Source: Planococcus citri (Eukaryota; Arthropoda; Insecta; Hemiptera; Pseudococcidae). From it: a stretch of DNA of 64,000 nt. The stretch covers positions 17,720,559 to 17,784,558 of the forward strand of contig NC_088680.1 in NCBI RefSeq assembly GCF_950023065.1, read 5' to 3'. Each line of letters opens with the position of its first letter. The stretch's first letter is position 1. A model generated the notes under the pieces. That model was not told the origin of the DNA and ran no database searches. It worked only from the letters and a program-made list of their open reading frames with translations. A program made the position numbers and the translations under genes. Shown here piece after piece: positions 36,136 to 46,584 of the stretch.

Positions 36136-36477
36136 ATGACATTGAGCACGTACAATAAAATTGGCATAAGATAAGATCAAATACATAAATATCGCGAAGC
36201 ATTTGATTTCGAAAAATTTTATTTTAGAATTTCAAAATTCAGAAAAAAAGCTGGGTAAAAAACTGAGATTTTTGACAAAAAATTCTACGGTTCTGAATCA
36301 GGAAAAATTGTTGTTTTGGATAAAATGAAAATTTGTAAATTATGTGAAAATGTTGAAGGCCTTATTGGTGCATAAGAAGGGTGAGTTTTGATACATACCA
36401 TTGAGAAACTTCCATGTGGAAAGTTGCTGACGTTTCGCCCCCTCCTTGTTGTTGAGATATCCATTTTTTCTAAAATT

Positions 36478-36672
36478 ACGAGCACAACGCAATTCTGAAA
36501 GCCAGAAAGCACAATGCAATACTGAAAGCCTGAAACCACAACAATACCGCAAGCATTAGCACAACACTATAGTTACCGATACTCCGATAGCACCGAACAC
36601 CAAAAGCCTGAAAGCACAACACCATATCAAAAGCAGTAAAGCACAATGCAATACCGAAAGCACAACAAGTTT
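36478..36672 (+). repeat. Degenerate minisatellite with GAAAGCACAA(T/C)GCAATAC
   Basis: Imperfect repeats of GAAAGC(C/A)-(T/A)GAAAGCACAA-(C/T)GCAATAC about 50 bases upstream of the unit 1 splice acceptor. Not present at the same place in other units. Confidence 0.55.
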
Positions 36673-36736
36673 TCCTCCAACTGATGCATTCAAAAACCCC
36701 AACAATCATTTTATTTCAAATTACAGATCACTCAAG

Positions 36737-38571
36737 ATGTCCACTAATCAAAAACACGAGGCAAATTGCGTTGTCGATGGCAGCATCGATGCTTGTGTTA
36801 ATCTTTACAACGTACCAAACCTAAAAGAATTAGCATCATATGAAGTAGGTCGAGGAATATGGTGCAGTGGTTTGGGCAAATTCCAGCTTGACAATGAGCA
36901 AGATAGTTCTCATAAGGAGCGTTCTATACAACTGATAAAGGATCTGAATATTCCTAATTGCATTAAAGATATGCTCGAAAGTTACCTGCGGGAAGTTGAC
37001 CGAAACATTACACAATGGACACGGCATTTTTTATATTACATGGAATTTCCCAAGAAATTTTCCAAGCATCATTACGATATTCCTAGCATCGATCCAAACT
37101 GGTTGCTTTGGTCGACGAATGGTGAAATCGATTGTAGAAAAACCGCCAAAAACATGCTACGTGTCGACTGCTTGACAAATGTTCATAAATTTATCATTAT
37201 GAGCGTCTATTGCATGGAAGACGAAATGAAAAAGTTTTCGTTGGATTCACTTCCGGCAGAATTTTACGCAGATGTGGATTCTTCCAACGGCTGGGTGTTT
37301 TTCTATTGGATTTGTTACCTTAGAAATGAACTGTGTAAAGTGCCAAATTATTACCTCGCTGAGGCAGAGGATTTCAATATTCGTGATCGGTTCGTCAACG
37401 ATTACTTCTGGAGCTTTTTAAGTGACCTTGAGCATGCATTAATCGCCAACAAGCTTACTTACTCGCATCGAGTTTACTTAGAGAGAGAGAGAAAAATGAC
37501 GGATATTATACCACTTGCTCTTGCGTAGTTTTTGAGAAAACCATTTCTAAAATGACTTGCAATCATCAAGAACTTGATTTAACGGCTGATACGGGAATAT
37601 TTTTTTTCCTCATGTATTTCAATTCTCCGCGATGTGCGCTTTACATTTGGAAACAATCTAGAAATCTCATCAAATTTACACCATTTTCTGCGATTATCGG
37701 TGAACTAATGTTTCGTAGTAGACATACTGCTGCATGGATGTCTTTATTGGCTGAGATTTGGGATACTGCTTCTGATTCCCTAAAAAATCGCCTGATTCAC
37801 GATGAAACGTGGTTGAGCTGGTTGAACGTGTGCATTCAGTTTTGTCTCGATAATCCCTGTCTTCTAGAATTTTTGAGTAAAGTACTTCATCTGTTCTCTT
37901 CAAATGAGAGAAAAAAACTGATTTTTGAAGTAACTAAATGCCCTTTTTTTTTCGAGTGTAGTTCCGAATCGGTCGACTTTATAGCGAATTTATGTTTGCC
38001 GGACTCCGAGGACCAATTAACGTGGAAAGAATACGTAATGCAGTCTGGTCATTTCAAAGACTATTTATATAATTTGTTAATCTGTGATCAAGAGTTTGAA
38101 AAGTTCGTTGAAAAAATTAAATTTTATTGTTCTTACGATGCAAGCGCTGTCCAAGTATTCAAAGAAGAGTTCCTGATGAATGAATTAACAGAACACGCTT
38201 TTGAAATTGATCTCATTACGGACATCAATAAATGGAATAAATTCAGCGAATTTATCGACCAAACTTTTGAAAACGATCTTACCTCAAGATTGATGGTAAA
38301 GCAAAAGGTCGTATCAAAGATAGCTGCCGATATCTACGATGGCCCTGAAAGTTATGAAACTCTTTGTGAATGTTTCGATGATCTTGTGAAAGTTGTTGAA
38401 ATGATATTCGTTGTCGACGACGAGTTGAAAAAAGTGAAACGTTTGTTTTTTCATCCTTTTGAGCCGCCTTCTTGGCTTTCTCGTCATAAGTACGAACGTT
38501 TTAATCGTTATTATAATATTTTTAATCGAAAGTTGACCGAGTGGTGGTCGATGGACGATATCGAAAAGTAA
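36737..38571 (+). pseudogene. Tandem family unit 1, frameshifted by an extra GA
   Basis: The reading frame from ATG 36737 stops at 37528 after 263 codons. The family frame resumes and is open to 38571. The shift lies in a GAGAGAGAGAGA run at about 37479-37490: this copy is exactly 2 bases longer than unit 3 between aligned Ala and Asp codons, and past the run the frame reads YYTTCSCVVFEKTISKM, matching YYATCTRLFFGQIIAKM of unit 3. A stop after DDIEK removes about 25 C-terminal residues. The family's 3' flank reappears only at about 40136, so about 1.5 kb was inserted there. Otherwise well preserved, with N-terminal NVPNLKELASYEV and IPNCIKDML. It is likely a young pseudogene, or possibly two short proteins. 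Confidence 0.75.
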
Positions 38572-38602
38572 TTTTATCATTTATCCTCTGATTTGTCATA
38601 AT

Positions 38603-39214
38603 CAGGGCTCGGATATTCTTTCCCTAAAAAATCCAAAATATGCGCTTAAATATTCCCTAAAAAATTCCAAAATATGCTCTAAAAAGTAAAAATATTCCCT
38701 AACGATATGGGTATTGTTTTACAGGAAAAATCAATTCCTATACGATTTTACTAATATTGTTATGTAATACCAAGAATTCAGGAACAAAAATGGAAAAAAG
38801 AGCGTTTTAAAATTACGAAAAGGTAATTCTACTTCCATTATTAAAGGAATAAAAAACAAATAAAATGAACAAAAAAAAATTAGTAGGTACAAGAGAGCAA
38901 TTGCCAGTTTCACAAATTTTTCGGAGACAAAATGAAAAATATCAAAATGCTAATTTGATGCAAAAATCTGAAATTGAGCAAAATATTCCCTAAAAAACCG
39001 CTAAAAACGTAAAATATGCTCTAAAAACGCAAAATATTCCCTAAAAAATACCAAAATATGCTTTTATATGCTTTTATGGTGAAATATGCCAAAATATTCT
39101 CTAACAAATTAGGCTCATTTTACTTGAAATTTCATGAATCGTGGAGATAATTGAAAAATTCCCTATCCTCCATGCATACAGAAAATATGCTCCAGCATAA
39201 AAATCCGAGCCCTG
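38603..39214. mobile_element. hAT-type MITE with 8-bp duplication GTCATAAT
   Basis: It starts CAGGGCTCGGATATTC and ends AAAATCCGAGCCCTG. The flanks are identical 8-mers GTCATAAT (38595-38602, 39215-39222). Internally it repeats (C/T)CCCTAAAAAA-(T/A)(T/C)CAAAATATGC many times. No coding capacity. It lies just beyond the truncated end of unit 1. Confidence 0.85.
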
Positions 39215-39222
39215 GTCATAAT

Positions 39223-40135
39223 GTTCAGTATAAGTACGTAAAAATTGAATAAAATTACCCTCATTTGGTTTATTAGGGAGGGTCTAAACCCATCTGTTGG
39301 CGGGTAGGTATAATCATCTTGCAATTATAAACACCCTAAGAAAAATACATTTAATTTTTTTTAAAAATTTAAGATTAAGTATTACCTGTCTAGTTTTTTT
39401 TTTTTTTTTTTTTTCAAAGAACATACGTATAAGGAATCTAGTAATCTACCTATTTTGTATTTTCCATTTTCAAACAAAATCCACTAAGCTCACTAAAAGT
39501 TGTAAAAAATAAATAAAAAAAAACAAAAGCAATGAAAAACAAACGGAAAATAATTTGCGAGGTACCTATTTTAAAATACTTAAATTCAACGAAATCACTC
39601 AAATTGAAAAATAAAAAGTAAACAATAAAAAATAAAAGTTATAGGAATGATCTAAAATATTTTTAACCTAAAAAAATATGTTTCTTTCTCAGACTTTTTT
39701 TGAAAAAATTTTCCAAAAACATTAATGCAAAATAATTTTGATTAGCTCAATTTTGAAATTGAAGGAGCCAGAAATATTTGGTTTTCTTTCTGATATTTTC
39801 TTTTTAAAATATATCTGACCTCTGACTCCTTCAATTTCAAAGGTGGGCAAAAATTCATATAGACAAAATTTTTTCATTTTCCGAAGTACTGCCCATTTCC
39901 AATTTTCGCAATTTTTTTCAAAACTCCGTTGTCCCTAAACTTCAAAGATAGGCAACTTGTTCATAATACGAGTCGTACCCGGTTGTATCCAAATCTGAAG
40001 CTTTTTGACATCCACTCACCAGACCCCCTGTGTGTATAGGTACCTATCATTGACAACTCTTGTTAGGTATTCTGCATGTCAGCACTCTGCTCACAAGTGA
40101 TAGTTGTGTCTCAAAAATTCATACAACCTTTGTTT
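39223..40135. other. Rest of the insertion separating unit 1 from its 3' flank
   Basis: AT-rich, with a long T-run near 39400 and TACCTACC words; no gene. Around 39750-39850 a short inverted pair (TTTTGAAATTGAAGGAGCCAGA against CTGACTCCTTCAATTTCAAA) marks a further small palindrome. Confidence 0.45.
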
Positions 40136-40520
40136 CTAGAAAATTATTTTACATGAAAATATTTTTAAAAACTCAAAAGATGGTCGAGGAATGCAAATTA
40201 ACATTGATAGTATTTTTGGTAGGTACCTACCCAGCTATTCTCTTTTTAAATTTTAAATTTTGAAAAATTGATGTAGTTATTTTTGCTTGTGGATAAAACG
40301 TGAGAGTAATTTGAGGCGTTGATTTGCTATATACTTACAGTATTTTATTCATAATCATAACGTTTCAAAACATGTCAATAATTTTAATTTAATCGTTGCA
40401 CTTTTAATTAATTTGCCTTCCTTTGTAAGTAAATGTTCACCTGTTAATCTAATGAAAGAAGATTACATAATTTTGTTTACGCTTCAGAATTCTGTTTTGC
40501 GAAAAAAAAATGAGATTCTT
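40136..40520 (+). other. Displaced 3' flank of unit 1
   Basis: From AGAAAATTATTTTACATG onward (ACTCAAAAGATGGTCGAGGAAT, then TTTTTGCTTGTGGATAA) this matches the 3' flanks directly after the ORFs of units 2-5. It marks the original end of unit 1. Confidence 0.65.
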
Positions 40521-41049
40521 CGTTGACCTAGGCCATTTCCATAACCAGTCAACAAACGTCGCATTTCGTTGAATAGGTAGACTTTAAAAATTTGGCTTAT
40601 ACGATTTTCTCATAATAATCAACGTTAACTTGATAAGAACCCGTCCATAGTACATACTAATTGTGAGGACTTTGAATGTAGGAGATATTTTCTGAGCCTT
40701 TGTTTTAGTCATCGTGCTATTTCAACACAATATGGGTTGATGTGAGAAATGTGTTTCAAATTCCAATTGTTCCGAGTGAGTAATGCTTAAAAGTCGTCGC
40801 CGATCCTTGATAAGACGATGGTATGTTTGCAAAGAAGGTACCTCTACCTAGTGTTGTAGTGTTTTGATGCATTTATAACGAAGAGGAAGACCTGACTGGT
40901 GGCCCATTAACACGTCGCTCGTACTCGCGTTTATTTGAGTCATCGTGTTAGCTTATACTAATTTCGTGGTTCACTTTCTTTTTTGTGCAATTTTTTTTTG
41001 GAAGATTTGACCGACGATTTATTCAACTTCAAGATTCATACTGTTCGTG
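40521..41049 (+). promoter_or_regulatory. Unit 2 promoter/leader block and noncoding exon 1
   Basis: It begins with the family's upstream stretch TTGACCTAGGCCATTTCCATAA and ends CTGTTCGTG followed by donor GTAAGT at 41050. The last exon triplet is GTG, not ATG, so spliced unit 2 RNA lacks the upstream start codon seen in units 1, 3 and 4. Confidence 0.6.
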
Positions 41050-41307
41050 GTAAGTAAATTTGTGTTATTTTTATTGCTACTCGTAATTAATATGTAGTAT
41101 TAGAATCATATCTTGAAAGTGTAGGTGTGATTGGTTTTTGAAAATGTCATAAAACCCAGATCGCAGAAATGAACAAAAATTGAGTATCGGTCGCTTACCT
41201 ACCTACTTTATTTTCGAAATAGGTAGTCAATTTATCACGAATTCAATACATTTTTTAGAACTTGAACTCGATTATAGTTTTGCGATAATATCAATGTGAA
41301 TAAAATT

Positions 41308-42170
41308 GAAGGGCGGTTTTCCAAAAAGCGATAAGTCAAAAATTATGATTTCGAGATAAATGATGTTTTTAGTGCCCATTCCAAGGCGCGATGCACTTGG
41401 AGTATGCCACCTATCCTGCATGTTGTATTGGATCTACCTCAACACGTACGTGTTGGTTTTGTGATGTAACTCAAGCTTGCAGCGCTTCTGCGACAGAAAA
41501 AGTAAACTGACTTATCGCTTTTTGGAAAAACGATTTTTCATGTTTTCATTTATATGATAGAACCAGTGTTGCAAATCGATGTAAGTCAACTCTAATTCAC
41601 AATACAAAAGTATATGACCAAAAAAATTGATTACAAAAAATTTTACCTGTATTTTAAACAAAAATTAAGTACCTATTACAACACTATAAATTGAAAAAAA
41701 AGATTTTTGATTTAAAAAAAATCTTACCACTATTTTGGCAATAAATTTACGAAAAAAAAATTTTTGATTGAAAAAAAAAATGTTTAGGCTACCTCCATTT
41801 TGGCGATAAAATTGACAAAAATTAAGTATTTATCTACAGCACTATCATTTAAAAAAAAATTATCTGCATTTTGGCAATAAAATAAAAACGAAAATATAGT
41901 ACATATTACAGTACTACCTATTAAAAAAACCATATTGGCAGCTCTATTTTGGCTATAAAAGTAACGAAAACGAAGTAATTATGACTTATCGCGTTTTGGA
42001 AAAACGATTGCAATCCGCAACTTACAGAAAAGCTGGATTGTGCGTAGATAAATAGGTATTGTGGGTAGGTTAGGCATTAAATAGGTGAGATACGACCTAT
42101 AGAACACAATGGCGTGAAAAACTCAATTTTCAAAAAAGTTGACTTATCCACTTTTGGAAAACCGCCCTTC
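41308..42170. mobile_element. Inverted-repeat element in unit 2 intron, TSD AATT
   Basis: The termini are GAAGGGCGGTTTTCCAAAAA and its inverse ending AACCGCCCTTC, about 32 bp. The flanks are AATT (41304-41307, 42171-42174). The corresponding site in unit 1 (about 33772, AATAAAATCGCACTGTA) is uninterrupted, giving an empty-site comparison. The terminal motif recurs internally near 41511-41535 and 41978-42007, so it may be a nested or composite of a small MITE related to that at 32123. Confidence 0.8.
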
Positions 42171-42718
42171 AATTGCACTAAAATACTCAAATGATGAAGA
42201 TTATCATGTCACATGTATGAGCTCGATCATCGTGGCCTTCTTTTTTACTCAAATTTAATGACAAGTGAAGAAGCCTTACAGGGCATATGAGAAAGGATTT
42301 GATGAAATTTTATATTATGATTACATACCTATATGATGCAATTCAGTAACATTTCGTACAAAATTAGACCAAATTTTTCATCAATTTTATTTAAATGCTC
42401 GTAGAACATATCTTCATCTAAATAGGAGCAAAGGTCCTACATTTTTTTATTCCCCCAAGTTCATTTCTTGAAATTTCTTCTGATCTAATGAAACTAGAAA
42501 AAAAAAACTAAAAAGCTTCCTTGTTGAAATCAGCGTACGTTGCTGAACAAGATTCCGTATTTGTAAAATCTTTAATGTAATTGGAATTGTTTTCTACGAT
42601 CCCAATTATAAGATAAGCAAGTGAATAGATATGAATGATTTTGAGTTTCTCCTAACTCGACTATAGGCATCTGAAAACCACAACAATCATTTTTATTCTA
42701 AATTACAGATCACTCAAG

Positions 42719-43561
42719 ATGTCCACTAATCGAACACACGAAGCACACCGCATTGTCGCAGGCTGCAGCAACGATCCCCATGTTCATCTTCACAATGTAC
42801 CAAATTTGAAAGAAATAGCATATCATGAAGTAGCTCGCATACTTCATCAATTGTCTGCAAATGAGAGAAAAAAACTGATTTTCAAGGTAGCTGAGAGCCC
42901 TTTGTTTCACGAGTGTAGTTCTGAATCGTTCAACTTATTAGTGAACACGTGTTTGCCGCACTTCGAGAACCAATTGGCGCTGAAAGAATTCGTAGTAATG
43001 CATTCTCACCATTTCGAAGAATATTTATATCGTTTATTAATCCGTGATCAAGAGTATGAAAAATTCATTGGAAAAATAAAATTTTATTGCGCTTATGATG
43101 CAAGCGTTATCCAAGTATTCAAACAACAGTTCTTGAAAGAAGTATTAATACCACGACACTCTAGTGACATTGGTCTCATTTTCAACTTCAATAAATGGAA
43201 TAATTTCAGCAAATGTATCGACGAAACTTTTGAAAACGATCGTACCTCAAGTTTGGTGGTGAAAAAAGAGTTGATATCGAAGGTAGTATCCGCCTATTTC
43301 ACAAACTTTACAAATTTGAAACCCCGTACTCATGATCAACTCGTTGATTACTTGAAAGTTCTTGAAATGGTATTTGTAGACGAAGTGTTGAAACAAGATA
43401 AACCTACGTTCAGCTCCTTGTGCTCCGTCATGATTATGAAGGTGAATATCCGTATTATGAAATATGTGAACCGAAAGTGTGCCGAGTGGTGGTCGAAGGA
43501 CGATATCGAGAACTATGTGCGTAAATCGGGACTGCACTGGTGTAAAGTTCTTTCTACTTAG
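42719..43561 (+). CDS. Tandem family unit 2, internally deleted (280 aa)
   Basis: The N-terminal ~40 residues (MSTNRTHEAHRIV, VPNLKEIAYHEVAR) jump directly to the part that lies near residue 380 in full-length copies (LHQLSANERKKLIFKVAESP), at about 42837-42841. The frame continues to the normal C-terminal region (WWSKDDIENY). About 340 codons, 1.0 kb, are missing without a frameshift. The BC-box-like motif is kept and the Cul2-box-like motif lost. The acceptor ATTACAG 10 bases before ATG is intact. It could be a shortened functional product or a decaying copy; the open frame does not decide this. Confidence 0.65.
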   Translation: MSTNRTHEAHRIVAGCSNDPHVHLHNVPNLKEIAYHEVARILHQLSANERKKLIFKVAESPLFHECSSESFNLLVNTCLPHFENQLALKEFVVMHSHHFEEYLYRLLIRDQEYEKFIGKIKFYCAYDASVIQVFKQQFLKEVLIPRHSSDIGLIFNFNKWNNFSKCIDETFENDRTSSLVVKKELISKVVSAYFTNFTNLKPRTHDQLVDYLKVLEMVFVDEVLKQDKPTFSSLCSVMIMKVNIRIMKYVNRKCAEWWSKDDIENYVRKSGLHWCKVLST

Positions 43562-45240
43562 AAAATTATTTCACATAAAAGTATTTAAAAGAACTCAAAA
43601 GATAGTCAAGAAATACATTCATGTAAATTGACATAGATGATATTTCTGGTACTTTTTTTTTAATTTAAAATTTTTCAAAATTGATTAATAGGTAAGTTAT
43701 TTTTGCTTATGGATAAGATTTGAGGCTTTAATTGGAGACATTGATTTGCTACAGTATAATTCATAACGTTTTTAAAAACTTGTCAATAATTTTAATTCAA
43801 TTAGCCTTTCCATGTAAGATTTGTTCAAATTGTTACTGAAAAAATATTAAATAATTTTTTTACGCTTCAGAATGTATTTTTTTGAAGTAGGTGTGTGATG
43901 AATAAGAGGCAAGCACACAAAGTTTTTTACTTGGAATAATTCCTCATCGTGTTTTGCGAAAAAAGACCCAATGCAAAATCACTTTTGAGCGGTTGAAAAT
44001 TTGCAAATAACGATTTGCTTCTCAATTACCTATTTTTCGTATTGGAACATCAAAAAATATCATTTCTGAAACAGTTGGGAGGGGGGGGGGATATTTTAAT
44101 ATGTACCTACACCTAGTGGTGCTAATTTTTTTCGGTCATTATTGCCAATTTCGATATAGAGAATAAAAACATCCAAAAACTTATAAAATTACTTTGGTTT
44201 CTTGAAACTAGAGGTAATGGCCAAAGAATTGGTACCTCTGTATTCCAAAATATTTCCTGACTTTCAAAAACCATACCTATCTTTCGATGTTTTGAAGAAG
44301 TCCTCTATTATCAAAAAAATCCAATCAGAATAGTTCTTAAAAACAAGAATTTTGAAACTGAATTCAGAAATTCTTAATTTTTAAAACAATCATTGTAAGC
44401 AGTCACCTGAATTTGAACCTCTCCCCCCATTATAATTTCAATAATATTATTTAAATTGGCATTTTTTTAAAAATATGCTGACTTTGAAACAAAAACAAAT
44501 TAATAAATATTAATACTTGAGTATCACTGAAAAACTTCATTTTAAAAATTTTAAAAAGTAAGTAACGCAACCGTTCAGGAAAACATTTTTTTTTTTTTTT
44601 TGTAATTTTTATTCCAACGTGAGACATAATTTTCGTTTGAAATAATAGTTAATAAATTTCAGATCGTTTGAAAACCACCAAAATTTTACCCTATCAGTAA
44701 CTTATTTTTTGCAACCAATTATTTTTAAAATTTATTTTCAATCTAATTTTTTTAAAAATCAATACTTAGGTAGGTTGAGGTAGGTACACAATAATTTAAA
44801 AATTCTGAATGGGAATAATCATAAAATTGAAATTTTGATGGATCAAAATATCAACAAATGAATGAACAATATAAGTACCTAAATAAATTTTGAATACCTT
44901 TTTTAAAAATCCCAGTAAAACCAAAAATTGTGAAACTAAATTCAGAAATTTTTCAAATTTCATTTTTTTCGAATTAATGAAAATAAAAAAATCAATCCAC
45001 AAATTTATGTACCTAGTAGTTACCTGCTCAACAAATTTAAACAAATAATTTCAATATGAGAGTCAAGCTCACGAATTTTTTTCTTGGAATAATTCCTTAT
45101 CCTGTCTTGCGAAAAAGGTGAGATTTCTTGTTGACCTAGGCCATTTCCATAACCACGTTATCAATCAACAAACGCCGCATTTCGTTGAATAGACTGTGAA
45201 AATTTGGCTTACACGATTTTCCCATATAACCAATGTTTAA
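43562..45240. other. Spacer between units 2 and 3
   Basis: It starts with the family's 3' flank (GAAAATTATTTCACATAAAA) and passes through the dispersed repeat near 44220 (CCAAAATATTTCC, TATCTTTCGATGTTTTG). It then joins the upstream stretch of unit 3, starting near 45125 with TTGACCTAGGCCATTTCC. Much of it is duplicated between 54.2 and 55.2 kb. No gene. Confidence 0.5.
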
Positions 45241-45644
45241 TCGATAAGAACCAGCAGCGCATGGTACAAATTAACCTACATAAGGACTTTGAATGCAGGA
45301 ACTAGTTTCTGATCCTTTGTTTCAGTTTCAGTAATCGTTATTTCGATACAATGTGGTTGATATGAGAAATGTTTTTCAAGTATTCTGGGCGGAATGCTTA
45401 GAAGACGTCGTCGTTGATCCTTGATAAGATGATGGTGTGTTTGCAATGGTAGTGTATCGATTTGATGCATTTTTAACCAAGAAGAAGGCCTGGCTAGTGG
45501 TACATCAAAACGTCGTGCTCGCGTTTATTTGAGTCTCGTGTTAGTTTACTATAATTTCGTGGTTCACTTTATTTTTTGTGCATTTTTTTTGGAAGATTTG
45601 GCTGAAGATTCATTCAATTTCGAAGTTCATAGCTACTGTTCATG
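45241..45644 (+). promoter_or_regulatory. Unit 3 promoter/leader block and noncoding exon 1
   Basis: Homologous to the other leader blocks; it ends CTGTTCATG with donor GTGAGT at 45645. The intron to the acceptor at 46574 is only 930 bases and carries no obvious insertion, so it is close to the ancestral intron. Confidence 0.65.
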
Positions 45645-46584
45645 GTGAGTATATTTGTGATTATATGTATTTAAATACCTAGGTAAGGTACATACGTAGG
45701 TATGTATTTTTATTACTATCATATCTTACCTACATCAAATTACATATATCTATTTTTATGCAAAGTTTTGACCTCCACATAAATTATAATTTTATCTAAA
45801 TTAAGTAGGTACTATATGATCTGGATTTAGGGAAGGAATCTTTTTTTCAGCTTCGACCAAGAGTTACCTACCCCTTTGCTTGATTCTTTTCAAAAAAAAA
45901 AAATTGTGATGCAGACGGAAATAACAGACCAACTTAATGGAAATTCGCGATAAAATATTGCCAATTTTTTAACATTTTTTTTCAAGACTCGCGAAGGAAA
46001 AATTTATATTCATTGGTAAAAACTGAAATTTTTGACAAAAAAATTCTACGCTTCTAAACTGGAAATTTTTTTTTGGATTAAATGAAAATTTGGGTGTGAA
46101 AATGTTGAAAATTTGTTGAAATTTCATTTTGGAATTTGAAGGAGAAAAACGAGATGTAAGCATCTCGTTTCAATGTGAAGATCCAGCCCTCGCATCAATT
46201 TCTATACTAACTTCATCATATTCTTAATAGGAGATATTAAGTCTGCATTTTTGATTCCTTTGCGAATTTTTTCATTGAAGAAATGGAAAAAATACTTAGA
46301 TGGAGAAGAGGAAGCTCTCTTCCAGAGGCACCATATGGACTGAAATTTTTCTGTATGATGAGGTTCGACCCAAAAGTCTCTTTGTGAAATTCGATCTTCT
46401 TCAATTTTCTGGATTTTTTTTCTACGCTCTTTATTATAAAAGTTGCTAGTTAAAAATGTGATTGTTCTGTGAATCGAAATCACCAAAAAGCGACTAAATT
46501 TCAAGTTTTCTTAGTACTTAGTTACAACTCTAGGCTTCTGAAAACCACACCAATCATTTTATTTTAAATTACAGATCACTCAAG

